From SZAS-3 sp964386785 (GTDB lineage: Bacteria; Chlamydiota; Chlamydiia; Chlamydiales; JAAKFR01): a stretch of DNA of 33,658 nucleotides. Positions 23,872-32,349 of the stretch are shown here, piece after piece. Each line of letters opens with the position of its first letter. The stretch's first letter is position 1. Below the pieces are notes generated by a model, which was given only the letters and a program-made list of their open reading frames with translations, was not told where the DNA came from and did no database searches. The translations under genes were made by a program, and so were the position numbers. The stretch covers positions 1 through 33,658 of the forward strand of contig CAYLUD010000010.1 in NCBI GenBank assembly GCA_964386785.1, in the 5' to 3' direction.

Positions 23872-23905
23872 AAAAGAGGTTCAATCCCAGGATTGAACCT
23901 CTTTT
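23872..23905 (-). terminator. Rho-independent terminator of the groES-groEL-fmdB operon
   Basis: AAAAGAGGTTCAATCC and GGATTGAACCTCTTTT form a perfect 16-bp inverted repeat with a CA centre. Read on the minus strand, it lies 15 bases after the fmdB stop and runs into TTTTTTTATT, a proper U tract. On the plus strand it is followed only by the stem's own TTTT. The rest of the 336-base gap (23585-23920) holds the promoter candidate of the next gene and no credible ORF. Confidence 0.92.
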
Positions 23906-23920
23906 GCAACAGATGGACGA

Positions 23921-24157
23921 TTAAGATTGGGGATGACACCCACAAGATGAAGAATGTACATGACAGGAAGACGGACTGGAGTAGTCAGTCTTATAAAATC
24001 CCTTGCCTCGAAACTGCACACCGACCCCACCACCTACTCCTCTTTTTAAGGATAGTGTGGAGCAGTGAGGACACTGCTCCAAGGGTGAGTCTATAATGCT
24101 TTGTTGCACTTCTAAACGATGGGCACAATGTTGACATTCATACTCGTATGTTGGCAT
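23921..24157 (-). CDS. FmdB-family zinc ribbon protein
   Basis: This 78-residue protein begins MPTYEYECQHCAHRLE and has a second CxxC (CPHC, about 34-37), giving the four-cysteine zinc ribbon of the FmdB/CxxC_CXXC_SSSS regulatory-protein family. The family hallmark GKGFYKTDY follows (about 52-60). The tail is Ser/Cys/His-rich (CHVHSSSCGCH), which could bind extra metal. The family's biochemical role is poorly defined. The ATG is one base after the groEL stop with GGGGATGA inside the groEL end, so it is co-transcribed and probably translationally coupled to the chaperonin. Confidence 0.9.
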   Translation of the reverse strand: MPTYEYECQHCAHRLEVQQSIIDSPLEQCPHCSTLSLKRGVGGGVGVQFRGKGFYKTDYSSPSSCHVHSSSCGCHPQS

Positions 24158-24158
24158 G

Positions 24159-25823
24159 TTACATCATCCCCATGCCGCCCATACCACCCATACCGCCCAT
24201 ACCATCCATTCCATCCATTCCAGGAACGGCGGCTGCTTTTGGTTTAGGTTTATCTGTGATCATGACAGCCATCGTTAATAGCAATCCTACTACAGAAGCT
24301 GCATTACGCAGAGCTGTCTTGGTGACTAACACTGGGTCAATAACACCAGCAGCTACGAGATCTTCATAGACCCCTGTCAGGCCATTATAACCCCAGTTTT
24401 TCTTCGATGCTTCTTCGTAGATCTTTTGAGCCACGAGATTGCCCTGTTCCCCACAGTTACTTGCAATCGCAGTAGCAGGAGCAAAGCAAGCTTGTCTTAC
24501 GATGTCTACGCCCACAGCTTCATCACCAGCAACAGCTAGTTCTTTGAGTCGATCTACAACTTTTAGAAGGGCCACGCCACCACCGGGAACGATCCCTTCC
24601 GCAATCGCGGCACGAGTTGCGTGTAATGCGTCTTCAACGCGAGCTTTTTTCTCTTTCATCTCCGTCTCTGTGGCCGCTCCAACTTTAATCACAGCAACAC
24701 CACCTACTAGGTGAGCCAACCGTTCTTCGAGTTTTTCACGATCAAAGTCTGAAGTAGCAGCTCCTAGCTCGCCACGAATTTGCTGTTCTCGCGTTTTGAT
24801 ACGTTTAGCATCTCCCTTACCACCAACAAGTGTTGTTTGGTCTTTTTTCACTTCAACCCGTTTTACTTCACCTAGAAGATCGACAGTTGCTTCTTCGAGA
24901 TTTAACCCTAACTCCGCAGCAACGACAGTTGCGCCAGTTAAGCAAGCAATATCTTCCAGCATAGCTTTACGACGATCCCCAAAACCTGGAGCCTTGACTG
25001 CACAGACAGGTAGCCCCCCTTTGATTTTGTTCACAACGAGCGTAGCTAATGCCTCAGCATCAACATCTTCGGCAATAATAAGAAGAGGCTTTGGACCTCG
25101 GGCCATGATTTTTTCAAGAATTGGAACCAATTCTTTAGCCGACGAAATTTTCTTATCGACAATCAATACTTTAGCATGCTCTAACTCGACGCTCATGGAT
25201 TCAGGTCGCGTGATGAAATAAGGAGAGCAATACCCCTTATCAAATTGCATGCCTTCTACAACATCCAACTCGGTTTCAATGCCTTTAGCTTCGTCAACTG
25301 TAATGATACCATCTTTACCAACACGTTCCATCGCTTGAGCAATGATCTCTCCAATTTCGAGGTCATTGTTAGCTGAAATGGTGGCTATTTGTTTGACTTC
25401 CTCATGATTTTTCACAGGCTTTGCTAGTGCATTCAGCCCTTCAACCAATGTAGCTACAGCACGATCAATCCCCTTCTTGAGAATCATAGGATTAGATCCA
25501 GCTGCAACGTTTTTGGCTCCTTGGGCAAAAATAGCTTCCGCTAGAACGATAGCTGTTGTTGTTCCATCTCCTGCAATGTCTGAGGTTTTTGCGGCAACTT
25601 CTTTAACTAAAGAAGCGCCCATGTTCTCAAATTTATCTGCATGAACGATTTCTTTCGCTACGGTCACTCCGTCTTTTGTAGACAATGGAGCCCCACCAGC
25701 TTTTTTGATCACAACATTACGCCCTTTAGGACCTAACGTCACAATCACCGCCTTTGCAAGTTTACGAATCCCCTCTTGCATAGACTTGAGGGCATCCTCA
25801 CGAAATTTCAATAATTTTGCCAT
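24159..25823 (-). CDS. groEL: 60-kDa chaperonin GroEL
   Basis: This 554-residue subunit assembles into the double-ring ATP-driven folding chamber. The N-terminus is canonical (MAKLLKFREDALKSM), with the ATP site LGPKGRNVVI (about 31-40) and GDGTTTAIVLA (about 85-95). The classical C-terminal tail is present as GMDG/GMGG repeats ending GMGMM. Length (about 545) and the adjacent groES mark it as the main GroEL, corresponding to Chlamydia groEL1 (CT110), rather than one of the divergent, unlinked chlamydial GroEL2/3 copies. Ten bases separate groES and groEL. Heat-shock control is implied by the CIRCE-like site upstream of groES. Confidence 0.98.
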   Translation of the reverse strand: MAKLLKFREDALKSMQEGIRKLAKAVIVTLGPKGRNVVIKKAGGAPLSTKDGVTVAKEIVHADKFENMGASLVKEVAAKTSDIAGDGTTTAIVLAEAIFAQGAKNVAAGSNPMILKKGIDRAVATLVEGLNALAKPVKNHEEVKQIATISANNDLEIGEIIAQAMERVGKDGIITVDEAKGIETELDVVEGMQFDKGYCSPYFITRPESMSVELEHAKVLIVDKKISSAKELVPILEKIMARGPKPLLIIAEDVDAEALATLVVNKIKGGLPVCAVKAPGFGDRRKAMLEDIACLTGATVVAAELGLNLEEATVDLLGEVKRVEVKKDQTTLVGGKGDAKRIKTREQQIRGELGAATSDFDREKLEERLAHLVGGVAVIKVGAATETEMKEKKARVEDALHATRAAIAEGIVPGGGVALLKVVDRLKELAVAGDEAVGVDIVRQACFAPATAIASNCGEQGNLVAQKIYEEASKKNWGYNGLTGVYEDLVAAGVIDPVLVTKTALRNAASVVGLLLTMAVMITDKPKPKAAAVPGMDGMDGMGGMGGMGGMGMM

Positions 25824-25833
25824 GGAAACCCCC

Positions 25834-26127
25834 TTACTCTACCAACATTCCTAATACATCATCTTCTGCTAGCACAAGCAGTTCTTCATCGTCGCTCTTA
25901 ATTTCTGTCCCACCATAAGAGGAAAAGAGCACCTTCTGCCCCACTTTCAAAGTCATTGGCTCGATCACGCCATCATCGTTGCGTTTTCCTGGCCCTACAG
26001 CTAATACTTCTCCCTCTCTTGGTTTTTCTTTTGCTGTATCAGGAAGTAAAATGCCCCCTTTGGAGGTCCCAGCTTGCGTTCTTCGCACTACAATGCGATT
26101 TCCTAGTGGTTTAATTTTTGTTTTCAT
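25834..26127 (-). CDS. groES: 10-kDa co-chaperonin GroES
   Basis: This 97-residue protein caps the GroEL ring as a heptamer. It shows IKPLGNRIVVRR (about 5-16), the mobile loop TSKGGILLPDTAKEKP (about 21-36) including the IxL GroEL-binding edge (GGILLP), and VLFSSYGGTEIKSDDEELLVLAEDDVLG near the end. The ATG at 26127 is chosen because AGGAGA lies 7 bases upstream and the protein then has standard length; a longer open frame to 26208 would run through the promoter. Followed by groEL. Confidence 0.96.
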   Translation of the reverse strand: MKTKIKPLGNRIVVRRTQAGTSKGGILLPDTAKEKPREGEVLAVGPGKRNDDGVIEPMTLKVGQKVLFSSYGGTEIKSDDEELLVLAEDDVLGMLVE

Positions 26128-26163
26128 GGTTGGATCTCCTGAGTTTAGGTACTTGTGATAGAC

Positions 26164-26192
26164 ATCATAAGAGGAAATCCCCTTTTCGTCAA
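26164..26192 (-). promoter_or_regulatory. groES-groEL promoter (sigma-70 type)
   Basis: On the minus strand TTGACG (-35, 26187-26192) and TATGAT (-10, 26164-26169) are exactly 17 bases apart. The -10 differs from consensus at one base and the -35 at one base. The predicted start is near 26157, leaving a leader of about 30 bases with AGGAGA before the groES ATG. This is the best promoter in the window. Confidence 0.82.
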
Positions 26193-26197
26193 TTTCG

Positions 26198-26224
26198 TTA
26201 GCAAACAAGCATGCTGGGTGCTAA
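26198..26224. promoter_or_regulatory. CIRCE-like operator (HrcA site)
   Basis: TTAGCAAAC, nine bases, then GGGTGCTAA. The CIRCE consensus is TTAGCACTC-N9-GAGTGCTAA, so 15 of 18 arm positions match and the spacing is exact. The inner arm positions are degenerate. It sits 5 bases upstream of the groES -35 and covers the stop codon of the upstream DUF1343 gene. HrcA, the expected repressor, is not in this window. Confidence 0.8.
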
Positions 26225-27561
26225 AGACTGTAATCAGGGAGTAAGTATTTTTTTCTTAACTGCAAAAATGCCGATCTGTCAGCTTGACAAAGAGAGCGGA
26301 GCTTCCAGATAAAAAATGGCTCCATTTCCAGGATACGCAAGACTTCCGATCGCCCGTGTAATTTTAAAAACGATTCCGTTTTACTCTTGGATTCTGCGAT
26401 TTTTTTGATTCCCTCATGAAATTGCTGGGGATATAAATTTTTCAACACTCCAATGAGGGTGTATGCTGTCGTAACAGGCAAATAATCATTAGGTTGCGTG
26501 ACAGATAATAGCACTCCATGACAATTTTCATTTTTATACCTTCCAAAGAAGGGACGAAAGTGGAATGCCTTAAAATGAATCCCAGGTAATTTCTGAGCAT
26601 TGCAGGCATCTGCAAATTGATCAGCGTCAATCCATGGGGCTCCCACTACTTTAAAAGGCAATGTATACCCGATCCCAATATTCACCTGTACACATCCACC
26701 TAATAACCCAGTAGTTGGATAATAAAGAGCTGTGTCTGGCTCGGGTATTTGAGGACTGGTAGGCACCCAAGGCAATCCCGTGTCAGCAAAACTCATATTG
26801 CGCTTCCACCCTTTCATCGGGATTACAGTTAAGCGACATCCAACACTGTATTCGTTATTGAAGAAGCTAGCCAATTCCCCTAGGGTCATTCCATGGCAAT
26901 AAGGAATATTGATATACCCCAAAAAGGATCGATGCTCTTCATCCAATAAAGGACCGTCGACTGTGATTCCTCCCTGTGGGTTCGGACGGTCTAACACAAG
27001 AAAAGGTATTTTCAATTTCGCAGCTTCTTCCATACAATAAAACAGCGTACCGGTGTAGGTATAGGACCGAGATCCTATGTCTTGCATATCAAAAATCAGG
27101 ACATCAATACTACGAAGCTGTTCTGGTGAGGGGCGTCGATTTTGTCCATGCAAACTCCGAATTGGGATGTCACGGTGAAAGCTATCGGCAATACATTCAT
27201 ATGCATAACCTTCCCCATAAAATCCATGCTCTGGGGAAAAAATAGCCTCAAGTCGCAGCTTGGGATTCGAAAGGATGCGATGCACTGTGGTAGAGCGATT
27301 TTGATCAATGGCTGCATGATTGGTAATCAATCCAATTCGCTTACCATGGAGAAACGTAAGATCCATACTCCCAAACAGCACGTCTGCGCCTACTACAACA
27401 GAGGCAGCTAATCCTGAGCAGAACAGGAATAATGATGCGACACACGTTCTTGTGATCAATTGCAATGCAATCGGTAACACGCCTCGATACAACTGAAAAA
27501 GAATATGATAAGAAAAAAACATGACGAATATTAGCTTACTGCTGCGCGCTGTTTTTAGCAT
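26221..27561 (-). CDS. DUF1343 / NamZ-type exo-beta-N-acetylmuramidase
   Basis: Up to 446 residues. The family signature runs from GKRIGLITNHAA (about 74-85) through IFSPEHGFYGE (about 107), VLIFDMQDIGSRSYTY (about 154), FLVLDRPNPQGG (about 187) and a C-terminal domain with LRKKYLLPDYS. DUF1343 proteins such as Bacillus NamZ remove terminal MurNAc from peptidoglycan fragments. The His and Glu of SPEHGF are likely active-site residues. The N-terminus is hydrophobic (about 36-60), fitting a signal peptide, but preceded by a long stretch. The ATG at 27561 overlaps manC by 26 bases; ATG at 27522 or a later start is possible, and neither has a clear ribosome site. The stop lies within the CIRCE-like site. 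Confidence 0.85.
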   Translation of the reverse strand: MLKTARSSKLIFVMFFSYHILFQLYRGVLPIALQLITRTCVASLFLFCSGLAASVVVGADVLFGSMDLTFLHGKRIGLITNHAAIDQNRSTTVHRILSNPKLRLEAIFSPEHGFYGEGYAYECIADSFHRDIPIRSLHGQNRRPSPEQLRSIDVLIFDMQDIGSRSYTYTGTLFYCMEEAAKLKIPFLVLDRPNPQGGITVDGPLLDEEHRSFLGYINIPYCHGMTLGELASFFNNEYSVGCRLTVIPMKGWKRNMSFADTGLPWVPTSPQIPEPDTALYYPTTGLLGGCVQVNIGIGYTLPFKVVGAPWIDADQFADACNAQKLPGIHFKAFHFRPFFGRYKNENCHGVLLSVTQPNDYLPVTTAYTLIGVLKNLYPQQFHEGIKKIAESKSKTESFLKLHGRSEVLRILEMEPFFIWKLRSLCQADRSAFLQLRKKYLLPDYSL

Positions 27562-28903
27562 CTACTAAGAGTTGGAATGAAGCCTCTGTATCCAAACGTC
27601 CATAGATATCTTCTATACGCAAAATATCATCTTCCCCTAAGTACTCACCTACTTGCACTTCAATGATTTCTAAATCTATCTTGCCTGGATTTGCAACGCG
27701 ATGCATCGCGGATTTGGGAACAAAAATACTCTGTCCCTCATGAACAATCTGCTTGCGATCCTGAATGGTTACCTCAGCAGTTCCTCGCACAACAACCCAA
27801 TGTTCGCTGCGATGCATGTGCATTTGCAAGCTTAATTTCTGTTGAGGATGCACGGTGATTTTTTTGATTTTAAACCGCTCCCCCGACTCTAAAATCGTAT
27901 ATTGTCCCCAAGGACGCTCCATAGTTTGGGGTTCATCCACGACAGATAGCGACTGTAAGGCAGCAACCACTTCTTTCACATGTTGCGCTTCGCTGCGTGG
28001 CATTACTAAAACCGAATCTTCGGTCTCAATGATCACCATATCCTGAATTCCCAATGCGGCAACGAGTCGCTTTTTAGCGATCACGAGCGATCGTTCCGTG
28101 CGGATTAATTCCGCACTTCCTTGGACGACATTCTTGGAAGAGTCTTTATCTAAAAACTCATAGACCGCCTCCCAGGAACCAATATCAGACCAGTGTAGAG
28201 ACAACGGCCTGCAAACCAATCGATCCGTCTTTTCCATTAACGCATAATCAATCGACTGCGGCTCATCCATACTCAGTCCATAGCGAGACCATTCATGCAA
28301 AAATGTTTCTAATGAAAACAGAAAAATTCCAGCATTCCAATAATAGTTTTTCTCTTCGATCAACTGCTGAGCCACCTCTGCACTGGGCTTTTCAATGAAA
28401 CGCACTACCTTATCTTCATGAACCTGTATATATCCGTACCCAGTATCAGGCCGCGTAGGGGTTATACCAAATGTAACAATATATCCTTGTCTTGCCCATT
28501 CTAACGAGTTACGGACTTGCTCTACAAAGGTGGTATCTGGGGAAATGAGATGATCTGCGGGGCATACAAGTACAAGAGTAGAAGGATCTGCGCCCGCCTC
28601 GATGAAACTTTGGACACTAAACGCAATGGCTGGGCCCGTATTTTTTGGCATAGGCTCTTCTAAAATCTGATCCCGTAACCCAGGGTCAACAGCAACAGAT
28701 TGGGCCAAGACATCATGTACATGGTCTTTGTGCGTCACAAGATAGAGTTCCTGAACAGGCACTAAATGCAACGCGCGACGGAGCGTTTTTTGAAGAAGAG
28801 AATCCTCTCCGCCTAGTTTAAGAAATTGTTTTGGGTAATGACCTCGTGAAAGCGGCCAGAGCCGAGATCCCTTTCCTCCCGCAAGAATTAGGCACTTGAG
28901 CAT
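27536..28903 (-). CDS. manC: Mannose-1-phosphate guanylyltransferase / phosphomannose isomerase (bifunctional ManC type)
   Basis: This 455-residue protein makes GDP-mannose from mannose-1-P and GTP, with a fused isomerase domain. The N-terminal nucleotidyltransferase has LAGGKGSRLWPLSR (7-20) with PKQF (24-27), CPADHLI (114-120), FIEKP (169-173), YWNAGIF (188-194) and WSDIGSW (238-244). The C-terminal cupin (about 325-440) has MERPWGQY and metal ligands Gln360, His362, His364, Glu367 and His401, so the type II phosphomannose isomerase site is complete. It is slightly shorter than average (about 470). It is followed on the same strand by the NamZ-like gene with overlap. Downstream use of GDP-mannose by the epimerase at 3524-4528 is plausible. 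Confidence 0.92.
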   Translation of the reverse strand: MLKCLILAGGKGSRLWPLSRGHYPKQFLKLGGEDSLLQKTLRRALHLVPVQELYLVTHKDHVHDVLAQSVAVDPGLRDQILEEPMPKNTGPAIAFSVQSFIEAGADPSTLVLVCPADHLISPDTTFVEQVRNSLEWARQGYIVTFGITPTRPDTGYGYIQVHEDKVVRFIEKPSAEVAQQLIEEKNYYWNAGIFLFSLETFLHEWSRYGLSMDEPQSIDYALMEKTDRLVCRPLSLHWSDIGSWEAVYEFLDKDSSKNVVQGSAELIRTERSLVIAKKRLVAALGIQDMVIIETEDSVLVMPRSEAQHVKEVVAALQSLSVVDEPQTMERPWGQYTILESGERFKIKKITVHPQQKLSLQMHMHRSEHWVVVRGTAEVTIQDRKQIVHEGQSIFVPKSAMHRVANPGKIDLEIIEVQVGEYLGEDDILRIEDIYGRLDTEASFQLLVDAKNSAQQ

Positions 28904-28964
28904 GGACCCTAATTGTTCATCTTTAGACTTTTCTTTTCAACTTCAATCGGGCATACTTCGGCGC

Positions 28965-30857
28965 ATGATTACGGTTCAATACAAGAATAGCTCCATTACT
29001 CTCCCAAAGGGAAGTTCTCTGAGTGACCTAGCACAGCGGCTCCATCTCACTGCTCCTGATCAAGCTGTTGCTGGATCCATTCAAGGAAAGCTCGTGGATT
29101 TTTCTACACCATTGCAAGATGGCGATTTGGTGGAGATTTTTTCTTTTGCTGACCCTAAGGGGAAGGAGGTCTACTGGCACACCTCTGCTCACGTGTTAGC
29201 TCAAGCGGTGTTGCGCCTTTGGCCAGAAGCATTACCTACGATTGGTCCTCCGATTGAATCGGGATTTTACTATGATTTTGCTAATCTCCATCTTTCCGAG
29301 GAGGATTTTGAGCGCATTGAGCAGGAAATAGAAAAAATTTTAACAGAACATTTCGTTCCACAAAAGGAATGTTTTTCTTCTTCCAAAGAAGCTCTTGATG
29401 TGTTCGCCGCAAATCCTTACAAAAAAGAGCTCATTGAAGAATTCAAAGACTCTCAACTCACCGCCTACCGACAAGGGGAGTTTCTTGACTTATGTCGTGG
29501 CCCCCACCTTCCTGGTTTGAATAAAATTAAGGCAGTTAAGATTCTCAAAACTTCTGGTGCCTATTGGCGAGGTGATAGCAAGAAAGAGATGCTCACTCGC
29601 ATTTATGCAATTTCTTTCCCAGACCGCAAACTACTCAAAGAATATCTACATCAAATAGAAGAAGCAAAAAAACGAGACCATAAAATTCTAGGGCCTCGTC
29701 TAGGCCTCTTTACACATTTGGAAGAGGCTCCGGGCATGGCTTTTTTTTATCCTAAGGGGATGAAATTACGTAAGGCATTGCTAGCGTTTTGGGAAGAATT
29801 GCATGAAGAAGCAGGTTATCAATTTATCGAAACACCTCAACTCGTGAAAAAAGAACTCTGGGAAATTTCGGGACACTGGCAAAACTACCGCCACAATATG
29901 TACACCTCTTCGATTGAAGAAAAAGAATACGCTATCAAGCCCATGAATTGTCCGGGGTGCATGTTGTTGTATAAGACAGAGGTGCACAGTTATCGCGAAT
30001 TTCCTTTGCGTTTAGGGGAAATTGGCCATGTACACCGACATGAGGCCTCAGGAGCTCTTTCTGGCTTGATGCGAGTGCGTAGTTTTCATCAAGATGATGC
30101 CCATATTTTTATGGAACCGCATCAAATTGAAGATGAGATTCTTGCTGTATTGCATTTGATGGATCGTATCTATTCGACATTTGGATTATCCTATCATTTA
30201 GAACTTTCCACCCGCCCAGAGAAAGATACTATTGGCACAGATGCACAGTGGGAACACGCAACAAGCTCTCTTCAAGCTGCCTTGGATCGTTCTGGCAAAC
30301 CGTACATTGTACGTGCCGGCGAAGGAGCTTTTTACGGACCTAAGATTGATCTGCACATCAAAGATGCCATTGGGAGAACGTGGCAATGTGGAACGGTACA
30401 ATTAGATATGGCATTGCCTGAGCGATTTGCTCTGGAATATGTAGATCGAGAAGGTAAACGTGTACGACCTATTATGATCCATCGAGCTCTTTTTGGTTCC
30501 ATTGAACGGTTTATGGGAATTTTAATTGAGCACTTCGCTGGCCGGTTTCCTTTATGGCTAAGTCCAAGACAGGTACGCATTATCCCTGTTGCCGACCGCC
30601 ATCTACCCTATGCTCAGTCCATTATGAAAGAACTGCATAGCTTTCATTGTGAAGTAGATGACTCCCATGAATCGGTTTCTAAAAAAATTCGTCTTGCACA
30701 GCTTGAGCAAGTCAACTATATGCTCACAGTAGGAGATCAAGAAATGGAAACCAAAACTGTGAGTGTCCGTAGCCGAGATAACCAGGTCCGAGGTGGTGTC
30801 TCTCTCTCTGATTTTAGGCGTGACATGGAGCAGGAAAGAGCGTCACGGTCGTTATGA
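28965..30857 (+). CDS. thrS: Threonyl-tRNA synthetase
   Basis: This 630-residue class II synthetase charges tRNA-Thr. It has an N-terminal TGS domain (about 1-60), the editing domain with HTSAH (His72, His76) and CRGPH (Cys177, His181), and a catalytic core with motif 2 GHVHRHEASGALSGLMRVRSF (about 354-374). The zinc ligands Cys329 (MNCPGC), His380 (DDAH) and His506 (MIHRAL) are all present. The C-terminal anticodon-binding domain starts near 530. The ATG at 28965 is chosen because it begins directly with the TGS fold; a longer open frame from 28896 would overlap manC. Its TGA stop overlaps the ParA start. The block thrS-parA-pGP6D-CT584 is conserved in Chlamydia (CT581-CT584). Confidence 0.97.
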   Translation: MITVQYKNSSITLPKGSSLSDLAQRLHLTAPDQAVAGSIQGKLVDFSTPLQDGDLVEIFSFADPKGKEVYWHTSAHVLAQAVLRLWPEALPTIGPPIESGFYYDFANLHLSEEDFERIEQEIEKILTEHFVPQKECFSSSKEALDVFAANPYKKELIEEFKDSQLTAYRQGEFLDLCRGPHLPGLNKIKAVKILKTSGAYWRGDSKKEMLTRIYAISFPDRKLLKEYLHQIEEAKKRDHKILGPRLGLFTHLEEAPGMAFFYPKGMKLRKALLAFWEELHEEAGYQFIETPQLVKKELWEISGHWQNYRHNMYTSSIEEKEYAIKPMNCPGCMLLYKTEVHSYREFPLRLGEIGHVHRHEASGALSGLMRVRSFHQDDAHIFMEPHQIEDEILAVLHLMDRIYSTFGLSYHLELSTRPEKDTIGTDAQWEHATSSLQAALDRSGKPYIVRAGEGAFYGPKIDLHIKDAIGRTWQCGTVQLDMALPERFALEYVDREGKRVRPIMIHRALFGSIERFMGILIEHFAGRFPLWLSPRQVRIIPVADRHLPYAQSIMKELHSFHCEVDDSHESVSKKIRLAQLEQVNYMLTVGDQEMETKTVSVRSRDNQVRGGVSLSDFRRDMEQERASRSL

Positions 30858-31630
30858 ATCAACAGATCATTGCAGTGTGCAGTTTTAAGGGAGGCACAGC
30901 GAAAACATCGACAGCTCTCCACCTAGGACATGCTCTTGCGAGATTTCAGCAAGCTCGTGTGTTGCTGATTGATTTCGATGCACAAGCCAACCTCACAGCG
31001 GGGTTGGGATTTGACCCCGATGAATATGATTCTTTAGCTCAAGTGTTGCAGGGGTCCAAAACATTACAAGATGTGATTTTACGTACTTCATACTCCAAGC
31101 TTGACCTTATTCCAGCAGACACTTGGCTTGAGCGCGTGGAAGTCAGCGGCCCTCTTGCAGCAGATCGTTATTCTCATGAACGGCTCCAATACATTTTAGC
31201 TGACGCCGATTATGATTACATTTTTATTGATACACCCCCTTCTCTTTGTTGGCTTACTGAATCTTCTTTAATTGCTGCAAATCAAGCTCTTATCTGTGCC
31301 ACAGCGGAATTCTACAGCGTGAAGGGTCTTGAGAGACTGTCTGAATTCATTCACAGCATTTCTCGTCGTCATCCTCTTGAAGTACTCGGAGTAGCTCTTT
31401 CATTTTGGAATGCTAGGGGAAAGAACAATCAGATTTTTCTCGATTTGGTGGAACAAACCTTTCCTGGAAGATTACTAGAAACAAAAATTCGTCGGGATGT
31501 CCATATCTCAGAAGCTGCGATCTATGGAAAACCCGTTTTTGAAACTGCCCCTTCGTCAAGGGCTGCAGAAGATTATTTTCAATTAATGCAAGAAGTCTTA
31601 ACACGGTTATTGGAGCCATGTCAAAATTAA
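30854..31630 (+). CDS. ParA/MinD-family ATPase (CT582-like)
   Basis: This 258-residue Walker-type partition ATPase has the deviant Walker A FKGGTAKTST (Lys12 signature and Lys17), the A' motif LLIDFDAQANLTAGLG (about 36-51) and Walker B YIFIDTPPS (about 120-128). Ala16 replaces the usual Gly before Lys17. The family moves DNA or protein cargo on the nucleoid; chlamydial plasmids carry a related gene (pGP5-D). It begins in an ATGA overlap with thrS and overlaps the next gene by 13 bases. No ParB gene is seen here. A role in chromosome or plasmid partition is inferred; a regulatory role as suggested for pGP5-D is possible. Confidence 0.9.
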   Translation: MNQQIIAVCSFKGGTAKTSTALHLGHALARFQQARVLLIDFDAQANLTAGLGFDPDEYDSLAQVLQGSKTLQDVILRTSYSKLDLIPADTWLERVEVSGPLAADRYSHERLQYILADADYDYIFIDTPPSLCWLTESSLIAANQALICATAEFYSVKGLERLSEFIHSISRRHPLEVLGVALSFWNARGKNNQIFLDLVEQTFPGRLLETKIRRDVHISEAAIYGKPVFETAPSSRAAEDYFQLMQEVLTRLLEPCQN

Positions 31631-32349
31631 CAGATATTCTACAAGAACGTTTTTTAAAAAAGAAAGAGAACCCCAAGATGTCCGATCTTGCCAAGCAATC
31701 GACAGATGGGGAACTCACCGCGTTTTCTGGTATGTTTCAACTATCAAAGTTGGCCAATCAGGAGGTCTCGCAAATTGAAGAGATCCTCAAAACGCATGCG
31801 ATAGAAGAGGGTGCTGGGGTCGATCATGATCTCCGAGACCTGTTAGCTATTACGCAAGAGGTGCGCGCCATTACGAATCAAGCAGTGATTCTCCATGGGG
31901 AACGAATTAAAAGAGCGCAGAACATTTTAAAACAGTACAAAGAGGGCGCTTTTACTGCATGGCTCATTGCTACCTATGGAAATCGGCAAACTCCCTATAA
32001 TTTCTTGCAGTATTACGAGTTTTATTCGAAAATACCCAAGAACCTGCAAACCAAACTTGAGGAAATGCCACGCCAGGCAATCTATACTCTTGCGAGTCGA
32101 CATGGCTCTCAGGAAATGAAAGAAGAGATTGTCAAAAGCTACCAAGGCGAAACGAAACAGCAGTTGCTTCATAAGATTCGCTTGGAGTTTCCTCTGGCGT
32201 CTACAGACCGACGACGCGAAGACATAGGGGAAGGAGCAGCTAAGATCTTAGGAAAACTAGCAGAACGTTTCCGCACAGCAGAAATCAGCCCTGAGCAGAA
32301 AAAAACACTGATCGAACAATTGCACCAATTAGAAGGATTACTACAATGA
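31618..32349 (+). CDS. pGP6-D-like protein (CT583 homologue)
   Basis: This 243-residue protein resembles virulence plasmid protein pGP6-D of Chlamydia and its chromosomal copy CT583. Recognised from the N-terminal MSKLTDILQERFLKKKE and MSDLAKQSTDGELTAFSGMF, the size (pGP6-D is about 247) and its place after ParA. It is highly charged and helical, with no signal peptide or membrane segment. The start at 31618 lies 13 bases inside the ParA gene, and its TGA stop overlaps the next ATG. The function of the family is poorly known. The pairing of ParA and pGP6-D mirrors the adjacent genes on chlamydial plasmids. Confidence 0.85.
   Translation: MSKLTDILQERFLKKKENPKMSDLAKQSTDGELTAFSGMFQLSKLANQEVSQIEEILKTHAIEEGAGVDHDLRDLLAITQEVRAITNQAVILHGERIKRAQNILKQYKEGAFTAWLIATYGNRQTPYNFLQYYEFYSKIPKNLQTKLEEMPRQAIYTLASRHGSQEMKEEIVKSYQGETKQQLLHKIRLEFPLASTDRRREDIGEGAAKILGKLAERFRTAEISPEQKKTLIEQLHQLEGLLQ

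Noticed and set aside
23681..23896. 71-codon plus-strand frame upstream of the terminator
   Set aside because: It runs into the operon terminator hairpin and has no ribosome site or domain.
24148..25221. Plus-strand frames opposite groEL
   Set aside because: Pro/Ala/Thr-rich antisense shadows of the conserved groEL codons.
26128..26208. Longer groES with 27 extra N-terminal codons
   Set aside because: The extension would pass through the promoter and lacks a ribosome site; the ATG at 26127 has an ideal one and gives normal length.
28896..28964. Longer thrS from 28896
   Set aside because: It would overlap manC and add residues ahead of the TGS domain that the family lacks.
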